Positions 51,137 to 63,700 of a stretch of 64,000 nt of DNA are shown piece by piece. Under the pieces are notes generated by a model. It searched no databases. It was not told the DNA's origin and was given only the letters and a program-made list of their open reading frames with translations. Numbering within the stretch: position 1 is the first letter of the stretch; each line of letters starts with the position of its first letter. A program made the position numbers and the translations under genes. Origin of the DNA: Miscanthus floridulus (lineage: Eukaryota; Streptophyta; Magnoliopsida; Poales; Poaceae); assembly GCF_019320115.1 (NCBI RefSeq), contig NC_089593.1, forward strand, positions 40,396,489 through 40,460,488, in the 5' to 3' direction.

Positions 51137-54100
51137 TCCAAACAAACCAAAACAAGATTTCACTTGAGCCTCGTCACCTAGGAGTTCTATCGGGTGCGGT
51201 CAAAATGATTTCCAAGACTTGTTTGGCACAAACCGTGCACCTATCTTGTACTGATACTAACACTATCTCCAAACGGAATAAACAAGATTCCACTTGAGCC
51301 TCGTCACCTAGGAGTACCATCGGGTGCGTCCAAAACGAGTTCTGAGCCTGTGGTACATTTGGCACAAACCGTGCACCTATCTTGCACTAATACTAACACT
51401 ATATCCAAACGGACCGAAACGAGATTCCACTTGAGCCTCGTCACCTAGGAGTTCTATCAGGTGCGGTCAAAATGATTTTCAAGCCTTGTTTGGAACAAAT
51501 CGTGCACCTATCTTGCACTAATACTAACACTATCTCCAAATGGACCGAAATAAGATTCCACTTGAGCCTCATCACCTAGGAGTTCCATCGGGTGCTTCTG
51601 AAATGATTTCCGAGCCTTATTTGGCACAAACCGTGCACCTATCTTGCACTGATACTAACACTATCTCCAAACAGACCGAAACAAGATTCCACTTGAGCCT
51701 CGTCACCTAGGAGTACCATCGGGTGCGTCCAAAATGATTTCTGGGCCTATGGTACGTTTGGCACAAACCGTGCACCTATCTTGCACTAATACTAACACTA
51801 TATCCAAACGGATCGAAACGAGATTCCACTTTAGCCTCGTCACCAAGGAGTTCTATCGGGTGAGGTCAAAATGATTTCCAAGCCTTGTTTGGAACAAACT
51901 GTGCACCTATCTTGCACTAATACTAACACTATCTCCAAACGGACCGAAATAAGATTCCACTTGAGCCTAATCACCTAGGAGTTCCATCGGGTGCTTCTAA
52001 AATGATTTCCGAGTCTTGTTTGGCACAAACCATGCACCTATCTTGCATTGATGCTAACACTATCTCCAAATGGACCAAAACAAGATTCCACTTGAGCCTC
52101 GTCACCTAGGAGTACCGTCGGGTGCATGCAAAACAATTTCTGAGCATATGGCACATTTGGCACAAACCGTGCACCTATCTTGAACTAATACTAACACTAT
52201 ATCCAAACAGACCGAAACAAGATTCCACTTGAGCCTTGTCACCTAGGAGTGCCATCGGGTGCGTCCAAAACGATTTCTGATCCTATGGTACGTTTGGCAC
52301 AAACCGTGCATCTATCTTGCACTAATACTAACACTATATCCAAACAAACCGAAACAAGATTTCACTTGAGCCTCGTCACCTAGGAGTTCTATCGGGTGCG
52401 GTCAAAATGATTTCCAAGACTTGTTTGGCACAAACCGTGCACCTATCTTGTACTGATACTAACACTATCTCCAAACGGAATAAACAAGATTCCACTTGAG
52501 CCTCGTCACCTAGGAGTACCATCGGGTGCGTCCAAAATGAGTTCTGAGCCTGTGGTACGTTTGGCACAAACCGTGCACCTATCTTGCACTAATACTAACA
52601 CTATATCCAAACGGACCGAAACGAGATTCCACTTGAGCCTCGTCACCTAGGAGTTCTATCTGGTGCGGTCAAAATGATTTTCGATCCTTGTTTGGAGCAA
52701 ACCATGCACCTATCTTGCACTAATACTAACACTATCTCCAAATGGACCAAAACAAGATTCCACTTGAGCCTCGTCACCTAGGAGTACCATCGGGTGCATG
52801 CAAAACAATTTCTGAGCATATGGCACATTTGGCACATACCGTGCACCTATCTTGAACTAATACTAACACTATATCCAAACAGATCGAAACAAGATTCCAC
52901 TTCAGCCTCGTCACCTAGGAGTACCATCGGGTGCGTCCAAAACGATTTCTGAGCCTATGGTACGTTTGGCACAAACCGTGCGCCTATCTTGCACTAATAC
53001 TAACACTATATCCAAACGGACCAAAACGAGATTCCACTTGAGCCTCGTCACCTAGGAGTTCTATCGAGTGTGGTCAAAATGATTTCCGAGCCTTGTTTGG
53101 AACAAACCGTGCACCAATCTTGCACTAATACTAACACTATCTCCAAATGGACTGAAACAAGATTCCACTTTAGCCTCGTCACCTAGGAGTTGCATCGGGT
53201 GCTTCCGAAATGATTTCCAAGCCTTGTTTGGCACAAACCGTGCACCTATCTTGCACTGATACTAACACTATATCCAAACAGACCGAAACGAGATTCCACT
53301 TGAGCCTCGTCACCTAGGAGTTCTATCGTGTGTGGTCAAAATGATTTCCGAGCATTGTTTGGAACAAACCGTGCACCTATCTTGCACTAATACTAACACT
53401 ATCTCCAAACAGACCGAAATAAGATTCCACTTGAGCCTCATCACCTAGGAGTTCCATTGGGTCCTTCTGAAATGATTTCTGAGCCTTGTTTGGCACAAAC
53501 CGTGCACCTATCTAGCACTAATACTAACACTATCTCCAAACGGACTGAAACAAGATTCCACTTGAGCCTCGTCACCTAGGAGTACCATCGGGTGCGTCCA
53601 AAATGATTTCTGAGCCCATGGTACGTTTGGCACAAACCGTGCACCCATATTGCACTAATACTAACACTATATCCAAACGGACCAAAATGAGGTTCCACTT
53701 GAGCCTCGTCACCTAGGAGTTCTATCGAGTGAGGTCAAAATGATTTCCGAGCCCTATTTGGAACAAACCGTGCACCTATCTTGCACTAATACTAACACTA
53801 TATCCGAATGGACTGAAACAAGATTCCACTTGAGCCTCATCACCTAGGAGTTCCATCGGGTGCTTCCGAAATGATTTTCGAGCCTTGTTTGGCACAAACC
53901 GTGCACCTATCTTGCACTAATACTAACACTATATCCAAACAGACTAAAACGAGATTCCACTTGAGCCTCATCACCTAGGCGTTCTATCGGGTGCGGCCAA
54001 AATGATTTCCGAGCCTTGTTTGGAACAAACCATGCACCTATCTTGCACCAATACTAACACTATCTCCAAACGGACCAAAATAAGATTCCACTTGAGCCTC

Positions 54101-54462
54101 ATCACCTAGGAGTTCCATCGGGTGCTTCTGAAATGATTTCTGAGCCTTATTTGGCACAAACCATGCACCTATCTTGCACTGATGCTAACACTATCTCCAA
54201 ACGGAAAGAAACAAGATTCCACTTGAGCCTCGTCACCTAGGAGTACCATCGGGTGCGTCCAAAACGAGTTCTGAGCCTGTGGTACGTTTGGCATAGACCG
54301 TGCACCTATCTTGCACTAATACTAACATTATATCCAAACGGACCAAAACGAGATTCCACTTGAGCCTCATCACCTAGGAGTTCTATCGGGTGCGGTCAAA
54401 ATGATTTCTAATCCTTGTTTGGAACAAACTGTGCACCTGTCTTGCACTAATACTAACACTAT
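51137..54462. repeat. HOR2 copy 4 (3326 bp, ends at the third block)
   Basis: Collinear with 42613 onward: GGAATAAACAAG at about 51275 and 52477 (1202 bp apart as in copy 2), CACTTCAGCC near 52898, CACTTTAGCC near 53168, TATATCCGAATGG near 53802. At about 54462, where copies 1-2 continue with TATATCCAAACGGACTG, this copy goes on as TATCTCCAAACAGACC followed by GTCAACTAGG, entering the third block. Confidence 0.87.
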
Positions 54463-57400
54463 CTCCAAACAGACCGAAACAAGATTCCACTTGAGCCTCG
54501 TCAACTAGGAGTTCCAACGGGTGCTTCCGAAATGATTTCCAAGACTTGTTTGGCACAAACCATGCACCTATCTTGCACTGATACTAACACTATCTCCAAA
54601 TGGACCGAAACAAGATTCCACTTGAGCCTTGTCACCTAGGAGTACCATCAGGTGCGTCCAAAATGATTTCTGATCCTATGATACATTTGGCACAAACTGT
54701 GCACCTATCTTGCACTAATACTAACACTATATCCAAACGGACCGAAATGAGATTCCACTTGAGCCTCGTCACCTAGGAGTTCTATCAGGTGCAGTCAAAA
54801 TGATTTCTGAGCCTTGTTTGGAACAAACCGTGCACCTATCTTGCACTAATACTAACACTATCTCCAAACGGACCGAAATAAGATTCCACTTGAGCCTAAT
54901 CACCTAGGAGTTCCATCGGGTGCTTCTAAAATGATTTCCGAGTCTTGTTTGGCACAAACCGTGCACCTATCTTGCACTGATACTAACACTATCTCCAAAT
55001 GGACCAAAACAAGATTCCACTTGAGCCTCGTCACCTAGGAGTACCATCGGGTGCATGCAAAACAATTTCTGAGCATATGGCACGTTTGGCACAAACCGTG
55101 CACCTATCTTGAACTAATACTAACACTATATCCAAATAGACCGAAACAAGATTCCACTTGAGCCTCGTCACCTAGGAGTACCATCGGGTGCATCCAAAAC
55201 GATTTCTAAGCCTATGGTACGTTTGGCACAAACCGTGCACCTATCTTGCACTAATACTAACACTATATCCAAACGGACCAAAACGAGATTCCACTTGAGC
55301 CTCGTCACCTAGGAGTTCTATCGAGTGAGGTCAAAATGATTTCCGAGCCTTGTTTGGAACAAACCGTGCACCAATCTTGCACTAATACTAACACTATCTC
55401 CAAATGGACCGAAACAAGATCCACTTGAGCCTCATCACCTAGGAGTTCCATTGGGTGCTTCCGATATGATTTCTAAGCCTTGTTTGGCACAAACCGTGCA
55501 CCTATCTTGCACTGATACTAACACTATATCCAAACAGACCGAAACGAGATTCCACTTGAGCCTTGTCACCTAGGAGTTCTATCGTGTGCGGTCAAAATGA
55601 TTTCCGAGCATTGTTTGGAACAAACCATGCACCTATCTTGTACTAATACTAACACTATCTCCAAACGGACCGAAATAAGATTCCACTTGAGCCTCATCAC
55701 CTAGGAGTTCCATCGGGTCCTTCTGAAACGATTTCTGAGCCTTGTTTGGCACAAACCGTGCACCTATCTAGCACTGATACTAACACTATCTCCAAACAGA
55801 CTGAAACAAGATTCCACTTGAGCCTCGTCACCTAGGAGTACCATCGGGTGCGTCCAAAATGATTTCTGAGCCCATGGTATGTTTGGCACAAACCGGGCAC
55901 CTATCTTGCACTAATACTAACACTATATCCAAACGGACCAAAACGAGATTCCACTTGAGCCTCGTCACCTAGGAGTTCTATCGAGTGAGGTCAAAATGAT
56001 TTCCGAGCCCTGTTTGGAACAAACCGTGCACCTATCTTGCACTAATACTAACACTATATCCAAATGGACTGACACAAGATTCCACTTGAGCCTCATCACC
56101 TAGGAGTTCCATCGGGTGCTTCCGAAATGATTTTTGAGCCTTGTTTGGCACAAACCGTGAACCTATCTTGCACTAATACTAACACTATATCCAAACAGAC
56201 TAAAATGAGATTGCACTTGAGCCTCATCACCTAGGAGTTCTATCGGGTGCGGTCAAAATGATTTCCGAGCCTTGTTTGGAACAAACCATGCACCTATCTT
56301 GCACCAATACTAACACTATCTCCAAACGGACCAAAATAAGATTCCACTTGAGCCTCATCACCTAGGAGTTCCATCGGGTGCTTCTGAAATGATTTCTGAG
56401 CCTTATTTGGTACAAACCGTGCACCTATCCTGCACTGATGCTAACACTATCTCCAAACAGAAAGAAATAAGATTCCACTTGAGCCTCGTCACCTAGGAGT
56501 ACCATCGGGTGCGTCCAAAATGAGCTCTGAGCCTGTGGTACGTTCGGCATACACCGTGCACCTATCTTGCACTAATACTAACACTATATCCAAACGGACC
56601 AAAACGAGATTCCACTTGAGCCTCGCCACCTAGGAGTTCTATCGGGTGCGGTCAAAATGATTTCTGATCCTTGTTTGGAACAAATCGTGCACCTGTCTTG
56701 CACTAATACTAACACTATCTCCAAACGGACCGAAATAAGATTCCACTTGAGCCTCGTCACTATGAGTTCCATTGGGTGCTTTCGAAATGATTTCCAAGAC
56801 TTGTTTGGCACAAACCGTGCACCTATCTTGCACTGATACTAACACTATCTCCAAACGGACCGAAACAAGATTCCACTTGAGCCTCGTCACCTAGGAGTAC
56901 CATCAGGTGCGTCCAAAACGATTTCTGATCCTATGGTATGTTTGGCACAAACCGTGCACCTATCTTGCACTAATACTAACACTATATCCAAACGGACTGA
57001 AATGAGATTCCACTTGAGCCTCGTCACCTAGGAGTTCTATCAGGTGCGGTCAAAATGATTTCCGAGCCTTGTTTGGAACAAACCGTGCACCTATCTTGCA
57101 CTAATACTAACACTATCTCCAAACAGACCGAAATAAGATTCCACTTGAGCCTCATCACCTAGGAGTTCCTTCGGGTGCTTCTGAAATGATTTCCGAGCCT
57201 TATTTGGCACAAACCGTGCACCTATCTTGCACTGATACTAACACTATCTCCAAACGGACCGAAACAAGATTCCACTTGAGCCTCGTCACCTAGGAGTACC
57301 ATCGGGTGCGTCGAAAACGATTTTCTGGGCCTATGGTACGTTTGGCACAAACTGTGCACCTATCTTGCACTAATACTAACACTATATCCAAACGGATCGA

Positions 57401-58713
57401 GATGAGATTCCACTTGAGCCTCATCACCAAGGAGTTCTATCGGGTGAGGTCAAAATGATTTCCGAGCCTTGTTTGGAACAAACCGTGCACCTATCTTGCA
57501 CTAATACTAACACTATCTCCAAATGGACCGAAATAAGATTCCACTTGAGCCTAATCACCTAGGAGTTCCATCGGGTGCTTCTGAAATGATTTCTGAGTCT
57601 TGTTTGGCACAAACTGTGCACCTATCTTGCACTGATACTAACACTATCTCCAAATGGACCAAAACAAGATTCCACTTGAGCCTCATCACCTAGGAGTATC
57701 ATCGGGTGCATGCAAAATGATTTCTGAGCATATGGCACGTTTGGCACAAACCGTGCACCTATCTTGAACTAATACTAACACTATATCCAAATGGACCGAA
57801 ACAAGATTCCACTTGAGCCTCGTCACCTAGGAGTACCATTGGGTGCGTCCAAAATGATTTCTGAGCCTATGGTACGTTTGGCACAAACCGTGCACCTATC
57901 TTGCACTAATACTAACACTATATCCAAATGGACCGAAATGAGATTCCACTTGAGCCTCGTCACCTAGGAGTTCTATCGAGTGAGGTCAAAATGATTTCTG
58001 AGCCTTGTTTGGAACAAACCGTGCACCAATCTTGCACTAATACTAACACTATCTCCAAATGGACCGAAACAAGATTCCACTTGAGCCTCATCACCTAGGA
58101 GTTCCATCGGGTGCTTCCGAAATGATTTTCAAGCCTTGTTTGGCACAAACCGTGCACCTATCTTTCACTGATACTAACACTATATCCAAACAGACCAAAA
58201 CGAGATTCCACTTGAGCCTCATCACCTAGGAGTTCTATCGGGTGCGGTCAAAATGATTTCCGAGCCTTGTTTGGAACAAACCATGCACCTATCTTGCACC
58301 AATACTAACACTATCTCCAAATGGACCAAAATAAGATTCCACTTGAGCCTCATCACCTAGGCGTTCCATCGGGTGCTTCTAAAATGATTTCCGAGCCTTA
58401 TTTGGCTCATACCGTGCACCTATCTTGCACTGATGCTAACACTATCTCCAAACGGAAAGAAACAAGATTCCACTTAAGCCTCGTCACCTAGGAGTACCAT
58501 CGGGTGCGTCCAAAACGAGTTCTGAGCCTGTGGTACGTTTGGCATAGACCGTGCACCTATCTTGCACTAATACTAACACTATATCCAAACGGACCAAAAC
58601 GAGATTCCACTTGAGCCTCGTCACCTAGGAGTTCTATCGGGTGCGGTCAAAATGATTTCTGATCCTTGTTTGGAACAAACCGTGCACCTGTCTTGCACTA
58701 ATACTAATACTAT
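54463..58713. repeat. Third higher-order unit, first copy (4251 bp)
   Basis: Repeats at 58714 onward with offset 4251 (4250 after a one-base loss near 58945). Private markers found in both copies are TCCTATGATACATTTGG, CAGGTGCAGTC, TCCAAATAGACC, CCGGGCACC, GACTGACACAAG, GATTGCACTTG, CTATCCTGCACTG and AACAGAAAGAAATAAG. About 32 monomers. It contains the 12-monomer core (55013-56607) and a second core that lacks five monomers (57668-58602). Confidence 0.86.
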
Positions 58714-60740
58714 CTCCAAACGGACCGAAACAAGATTCCACTTGAGCCTCGTCAACTAGGAGTTCCAACGGGTGCTTCCGAAATGATTTCCAAGACTTGT
58801 TTGGCACAAACCGTGCATCTATCTTGCACTGATACTAACACTATCTCCAAACGGACCGAAACAAGATTCCACTTGAGCCTTGTCACCTAGGAGTACCATC
58901 AGGTGCGTCCAAAATGATTTCTGATCCTATGATACATTTGGCACAACTGTGCACCTATCTTGCACTAATACTAACACTATATCCAAACGGACCGAAATGA
59001 GATTCCACTTGAGCCTCGTCACCTAGGAGTTCTATCAGGTGCAGTCAAAATGATTTCTGAGCCTTGTTTGGAACAAACCGTGCACCTATCTTGCACTAAT
59101 ACTAACACTATCTCCAAACAGACCAAAATAAGATTCCACTTGAGCCTAATCACCTAGGAGTTCCATCGGGTGCTTCTAAAATGATTTCCGAGTCTTGTTT
59201 GGCACAAACCGTGCACCTATCTTGCACTGATACTAACACTATCTCCAAATGGACCAAAACAAGATTCCACTTGAGCCTCGTCACCTAGGAGTACCATCGG
59301 GTGCATGCAAAACAATTTCTGAGCATATGGCACGTTTGGCACAAACCGTGCACCTATCTTGAACTAATACTAACACTATATCCAAATAGACCGAAACAAG
59401 ATTCCACTTGAGCCTCGTCACCTAGGAGTACCATCGGGTGCGTCCAAAACGATTTCTGAGCCTATGGTACGTTTGGCACAAACCGTGCACCTATCTTGCA
59501 CTAATACTAACACTATATCCAAACGGACCAAAACGAGATTCCACTTGAGCCTCGTCACCTAGGAGTTCTATCGAGTGAGGTCAAAATGATTTCCGAGCCT
59601 TGTTTGGAACAAACCGTGCACCAATCTTGCACTAATGACTAACACTATCTCCAAATGGACCGAAACAAGATTCCACTTGAGCCTCATCACCTAGGAGTTC
59701 CATTGGGTGCTTTCCGAAATGATTTCTAAGCCTTGTTTTGGCACAAACCGTGCACCTATCTTGCACTGATACTAACACTATATCCAAACAGACTGAAACG
59801 AGATTCCACTTGAGCCTCGTCACCCTAGGAGTTCTATCGTGTGCGGTCAAAATGATTTCCGAGCATTGTTTGGAAACAAACCATGCACCTATCTTGTACT
59901 AATACTAACACTATCTCCAAACGGACCGAAATAAGATTCCACTTGAGCCTCATCACCTAGGAGTTCCATCGGGTCCTTCTGAAAACGATTTCTGAGCCTG
60001 TTTGGCACAAAACCGTGCACCTATCTAGCACTGATACTAACACTATCTCCAAACAGACTGAAACAAGATTCCACTTGAGCCTCGTCACCTAGGAGTACCA
60101 TCGGGTGCGTCCAAATGATTTCTGAGCCCATGGTATGTTTGGCACAAACCGGGCACCTATCTTGCACTAATACTAACACTATATCCAAACGGACCAAAAC
60201 GAGATTCCACTTGAGCCTCGTCACCTAGGAGTTCTATCGAGTGAGGTCAAAATGATTTCCGAGCCCTGTTTGGAAACAAACCGTGCACCTATCTTGCACT
60301 AATACTAACACTATATCCAAATGGACTGACACAAGATTCCACTTGAGCCTCATCACCTAGGAGTTCCATCGGGTGGCTTCCGAAATGATTTTTGAGCCTT
60401 GTTTGGCACAAAACCGTGAACCTATCTTGCACTAATACTAACACTATATCCAACAGACTAAAATGAGATTGCACTTGAGCCTCATCACCTAGGAGTTCTA
60501 TCGGGTGTGGTCAAAATGATTTCCGAGCCTTGTTTGGAACAAACCATGCACCTATCTTGCACCAATACTAACACTATCCTCCAAACGGACCAAAATAAAG
60601 ATTCCACTTGAGCCTCATCACCTAGGAGTTCCATCGGGTGCTTCTGAATGATTTCCGAGCCTTATTTGGTACAAACCGTGCACCTATCCTGCACTGATGC
60701 TAACACTATCTCCAAACAGAAAGAAATAAGATTCCACTTG
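58714..60740. repeat. Third higher-order unit, second copy (partial, about 2 kb)
   Basis: Follows the first copy through all private markers, for example CCGGGCACC near 60148 and GATTGCACTTG near 60469, up to CAGAAAGAAATAAG near 60716, then switches to HOR2-type sequence. Up to about 59630 it is as clean as the rest of the window. Beyond that it has frequent one-base insertions and deletions. Confidence 0.84.
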
Positions 60741-63700
60741 AGCCTTGTCACAAGGGAGTTCTATCGGGTGAGGTCAAAATGATTTCCGAGCCTTGTTTGG
60801 AACAAACCGTGCACCTATCTTGCACTAATACTAGCACTATCTCGAAACGGACCAAATAAGATTCCACCTGAGGCCTAATCACCTAGGAGTTCCATCGGGT
60901 GCTTCTAAAATATTTCCGAGTCTTGTTTGGCACAAACCATGCACCTATCTTGCATATGATACTAACACTATCTCCAAATGGACCAAAACAAGATTCCACT
61001 TGAGCCTCGTCACCTAAGGAGTACCGTCGGGTGCATGCAAAACAATTTCTGAGCATATGGCACATTTTGGCACAAAACCGTGCACCTATCTTGCACTAAT
61101 ACTAACACTATCTCCAAACGGACCGAAACAAGATTCCACTTGAGCCTCGTCACCTAGGAGTTCCATCAGGTGCGTCAAAATGATTTCTGATCCTGGTGTT
61201 TGGCACAAACCGTGCACCTATCTTGCCTAATACTAACACTATATCCAAACAACAAAACAATTTCACTTGAGCCTCGTCACCTAGGAGTTCTATCGGGTGC
61301 GGTCAAAATGATTTCCAGCCTTGTTTGGCACAAACCGTGCACCTATCTTGACTGATACTAACACTATCTCCAAACCGGAAAAGATTCCACTTGAGCCTCG
61401 TCACCTAGGAGTACCATCGGGTGCGTCCAAAACGATTTCTGAGCCTTGGTATTTGGCACAAACCGTGCACCTATCTTGCACTAATACTAACACTATATCC
61501 AAACGGACCGAAACAGATTCCACTTGAGCCTCGTCACCTAGGAGTTCTATCGGTGCGGTCAAAATGATTTTCAGCCTTGTTTTGGACAAACGTGCACCTA
61601 TCTTGCACTAATACTAACACTATCTCCAAATGGACCGAATAGATTCCACTTTTGAGCCTCATCACCTAGGAGTTCCATCGGGTGCTTCTGAAATGATTTC
61701 CGAGCCTTTTTGGCACAAACCGTGCACCTATCTTGCACTGATACTAACACTATCTCCAAATGGACCGAAACAAGATTCCACTTGAGCCTCACCTAGGAGT
61801 TCCATCGGGTGCTGCAAAACGATTTGAGCCTAGTTACGTTTGACAAACCGTGCACCTATCTTGCACTATACTAACACTATATCCAATGGACCAAACAAGA
61901 TTCCACTTGAGCCTCGTCACCTAGGAGTACATCGGGTGCGTCAAAATGATTTCTGAGCCTTGTTTGGCACAAACCGTGCACCTATCTTGCACTAATACTA
62001 ACACTATATCCAAAGACCGAAACAAGATTCCACTTGAGCCTCGTCACCTAGGAGTACCATCGGGTGCGTCCAAAATGATTTCTGAGCCTATGGTACGTTT
62101 GGCACAAACCGTGCACCTATCTTGCACTAATACTAACACTATATCCAAATGACCGAAACAGATTCCACTTGAGCCTCGTCACCTAGGAGTTCTATCGGGT
62201 GAGGTCAAAATGATTTCCAGCCTTGTTTGGAACAAACCGTGCACCTATCTTGCACTAATACTAACACTATCTCCAAACGGACCGAAAAATTTCCACTTGA
62301 GCCTCATCACCTAGGAGTTCCATCGGGTGCTTCAAAATGATTTCCGAGTCCTTGTTTGGCACAAACCATGCACCTATCTTGCATGATACTAACACTATCT
62401 CCAATGGACCAAAACAAGATTCCACTTGAGCCTCATCACCTAGGAGTTCCGTCGGGTGCTCAAAATGATTTCCGAGCCTATGTTTGGCACAAACCGTGCA
62501 CCTATCTTGACTATACTAACACTATCTCCAAACAACCGAAACAAGATTCCACTTGAGCCTCGTCACCTAGGAGTGCCATCGGGTGCGTCCAAAACGATTT
62601 CTGAGCCTATGGTACGTTTGGCACAACCGTGCATCTATCTTGCACTAATACTAACACTATATCCAAACGGACCAAAACAAGATTCCACTTGAGCCTCGTC
62701 ACCTAGGAGTTCTATCGGTGCGGTCAAAATGATTTCTGACTTGTTTTGGCACAAACCGTGCACCTATCTTGTACTAATACTAACACTATCTCCAAACGGA
62801 ATAAACAATTCCACTTGAGCCTCGTCACCTAGGAGTTCCATCGGGTGCGTCAAATGATTTCTGACCTGTGTTTGGCACAAACCGTGCACCTATCTTGCAC
62901 TAATACTAACACTATATCTCCAAACGGACCGAAACAGATTCCACTTGAGCCTCGTCACCTAGGTGTTCCATCGGTGCGGTCAAAATGATTTTCGATCTTG
63001 TTTGGACAAACCGTGCACCTATCTTGCACTAATACTAACACTATCTCCAAACGGACCGAACAAGATTCCACTTGAGCCTCGTCACCTAGGAGTACCATCG
63101 GGTGCATCAAAACATTTCTGAGCATTGACATTTGGCACAAACCGTGCACCTATCTTGCACTAATACTAACACTATATCCAAACGGACGAAAAAGATTCCA
63201 CTTCAGCCTCGTCACCTAGGAGTTCCATCGGGTGCTCAAAACGATTTCTGAGCCTATGGTACGTTTGGCACAAACCGTGCACCTATCTTGCACTAATACT
63301 AACACTATATCCAAACGGACCAAAACAAATTCCACTTGAGCCTCGTCACCTAGGAGTTCTATCGAGTGTGGTCAAAATGATTTCCGAGCTTGTTTGGCAA
63401 CAAACCGTGCACCTATCTTGCACTAATACTAACACTATCCCAAATGGACCGAAACAAGATTCCACTTTAGCCTCGTCACCTAGGAGTTGCATTGGGTGCT
63501 TCCGAAATGATTTCCAGCCTTGTTTGGCACAAACCGTGCACCTATCTTGCACTAATACTAACACTATATCCAAACAGACCGAAACAAGATTCCACTTGAG
63601 CCTCGTCACCTAGGAGTTCATTCGTGTGTGGTCAAAATGATTTCGAGCATTGTTTGGAACAAACCGTGCACCTATCTTGCACTAATACTAACACTATCTC

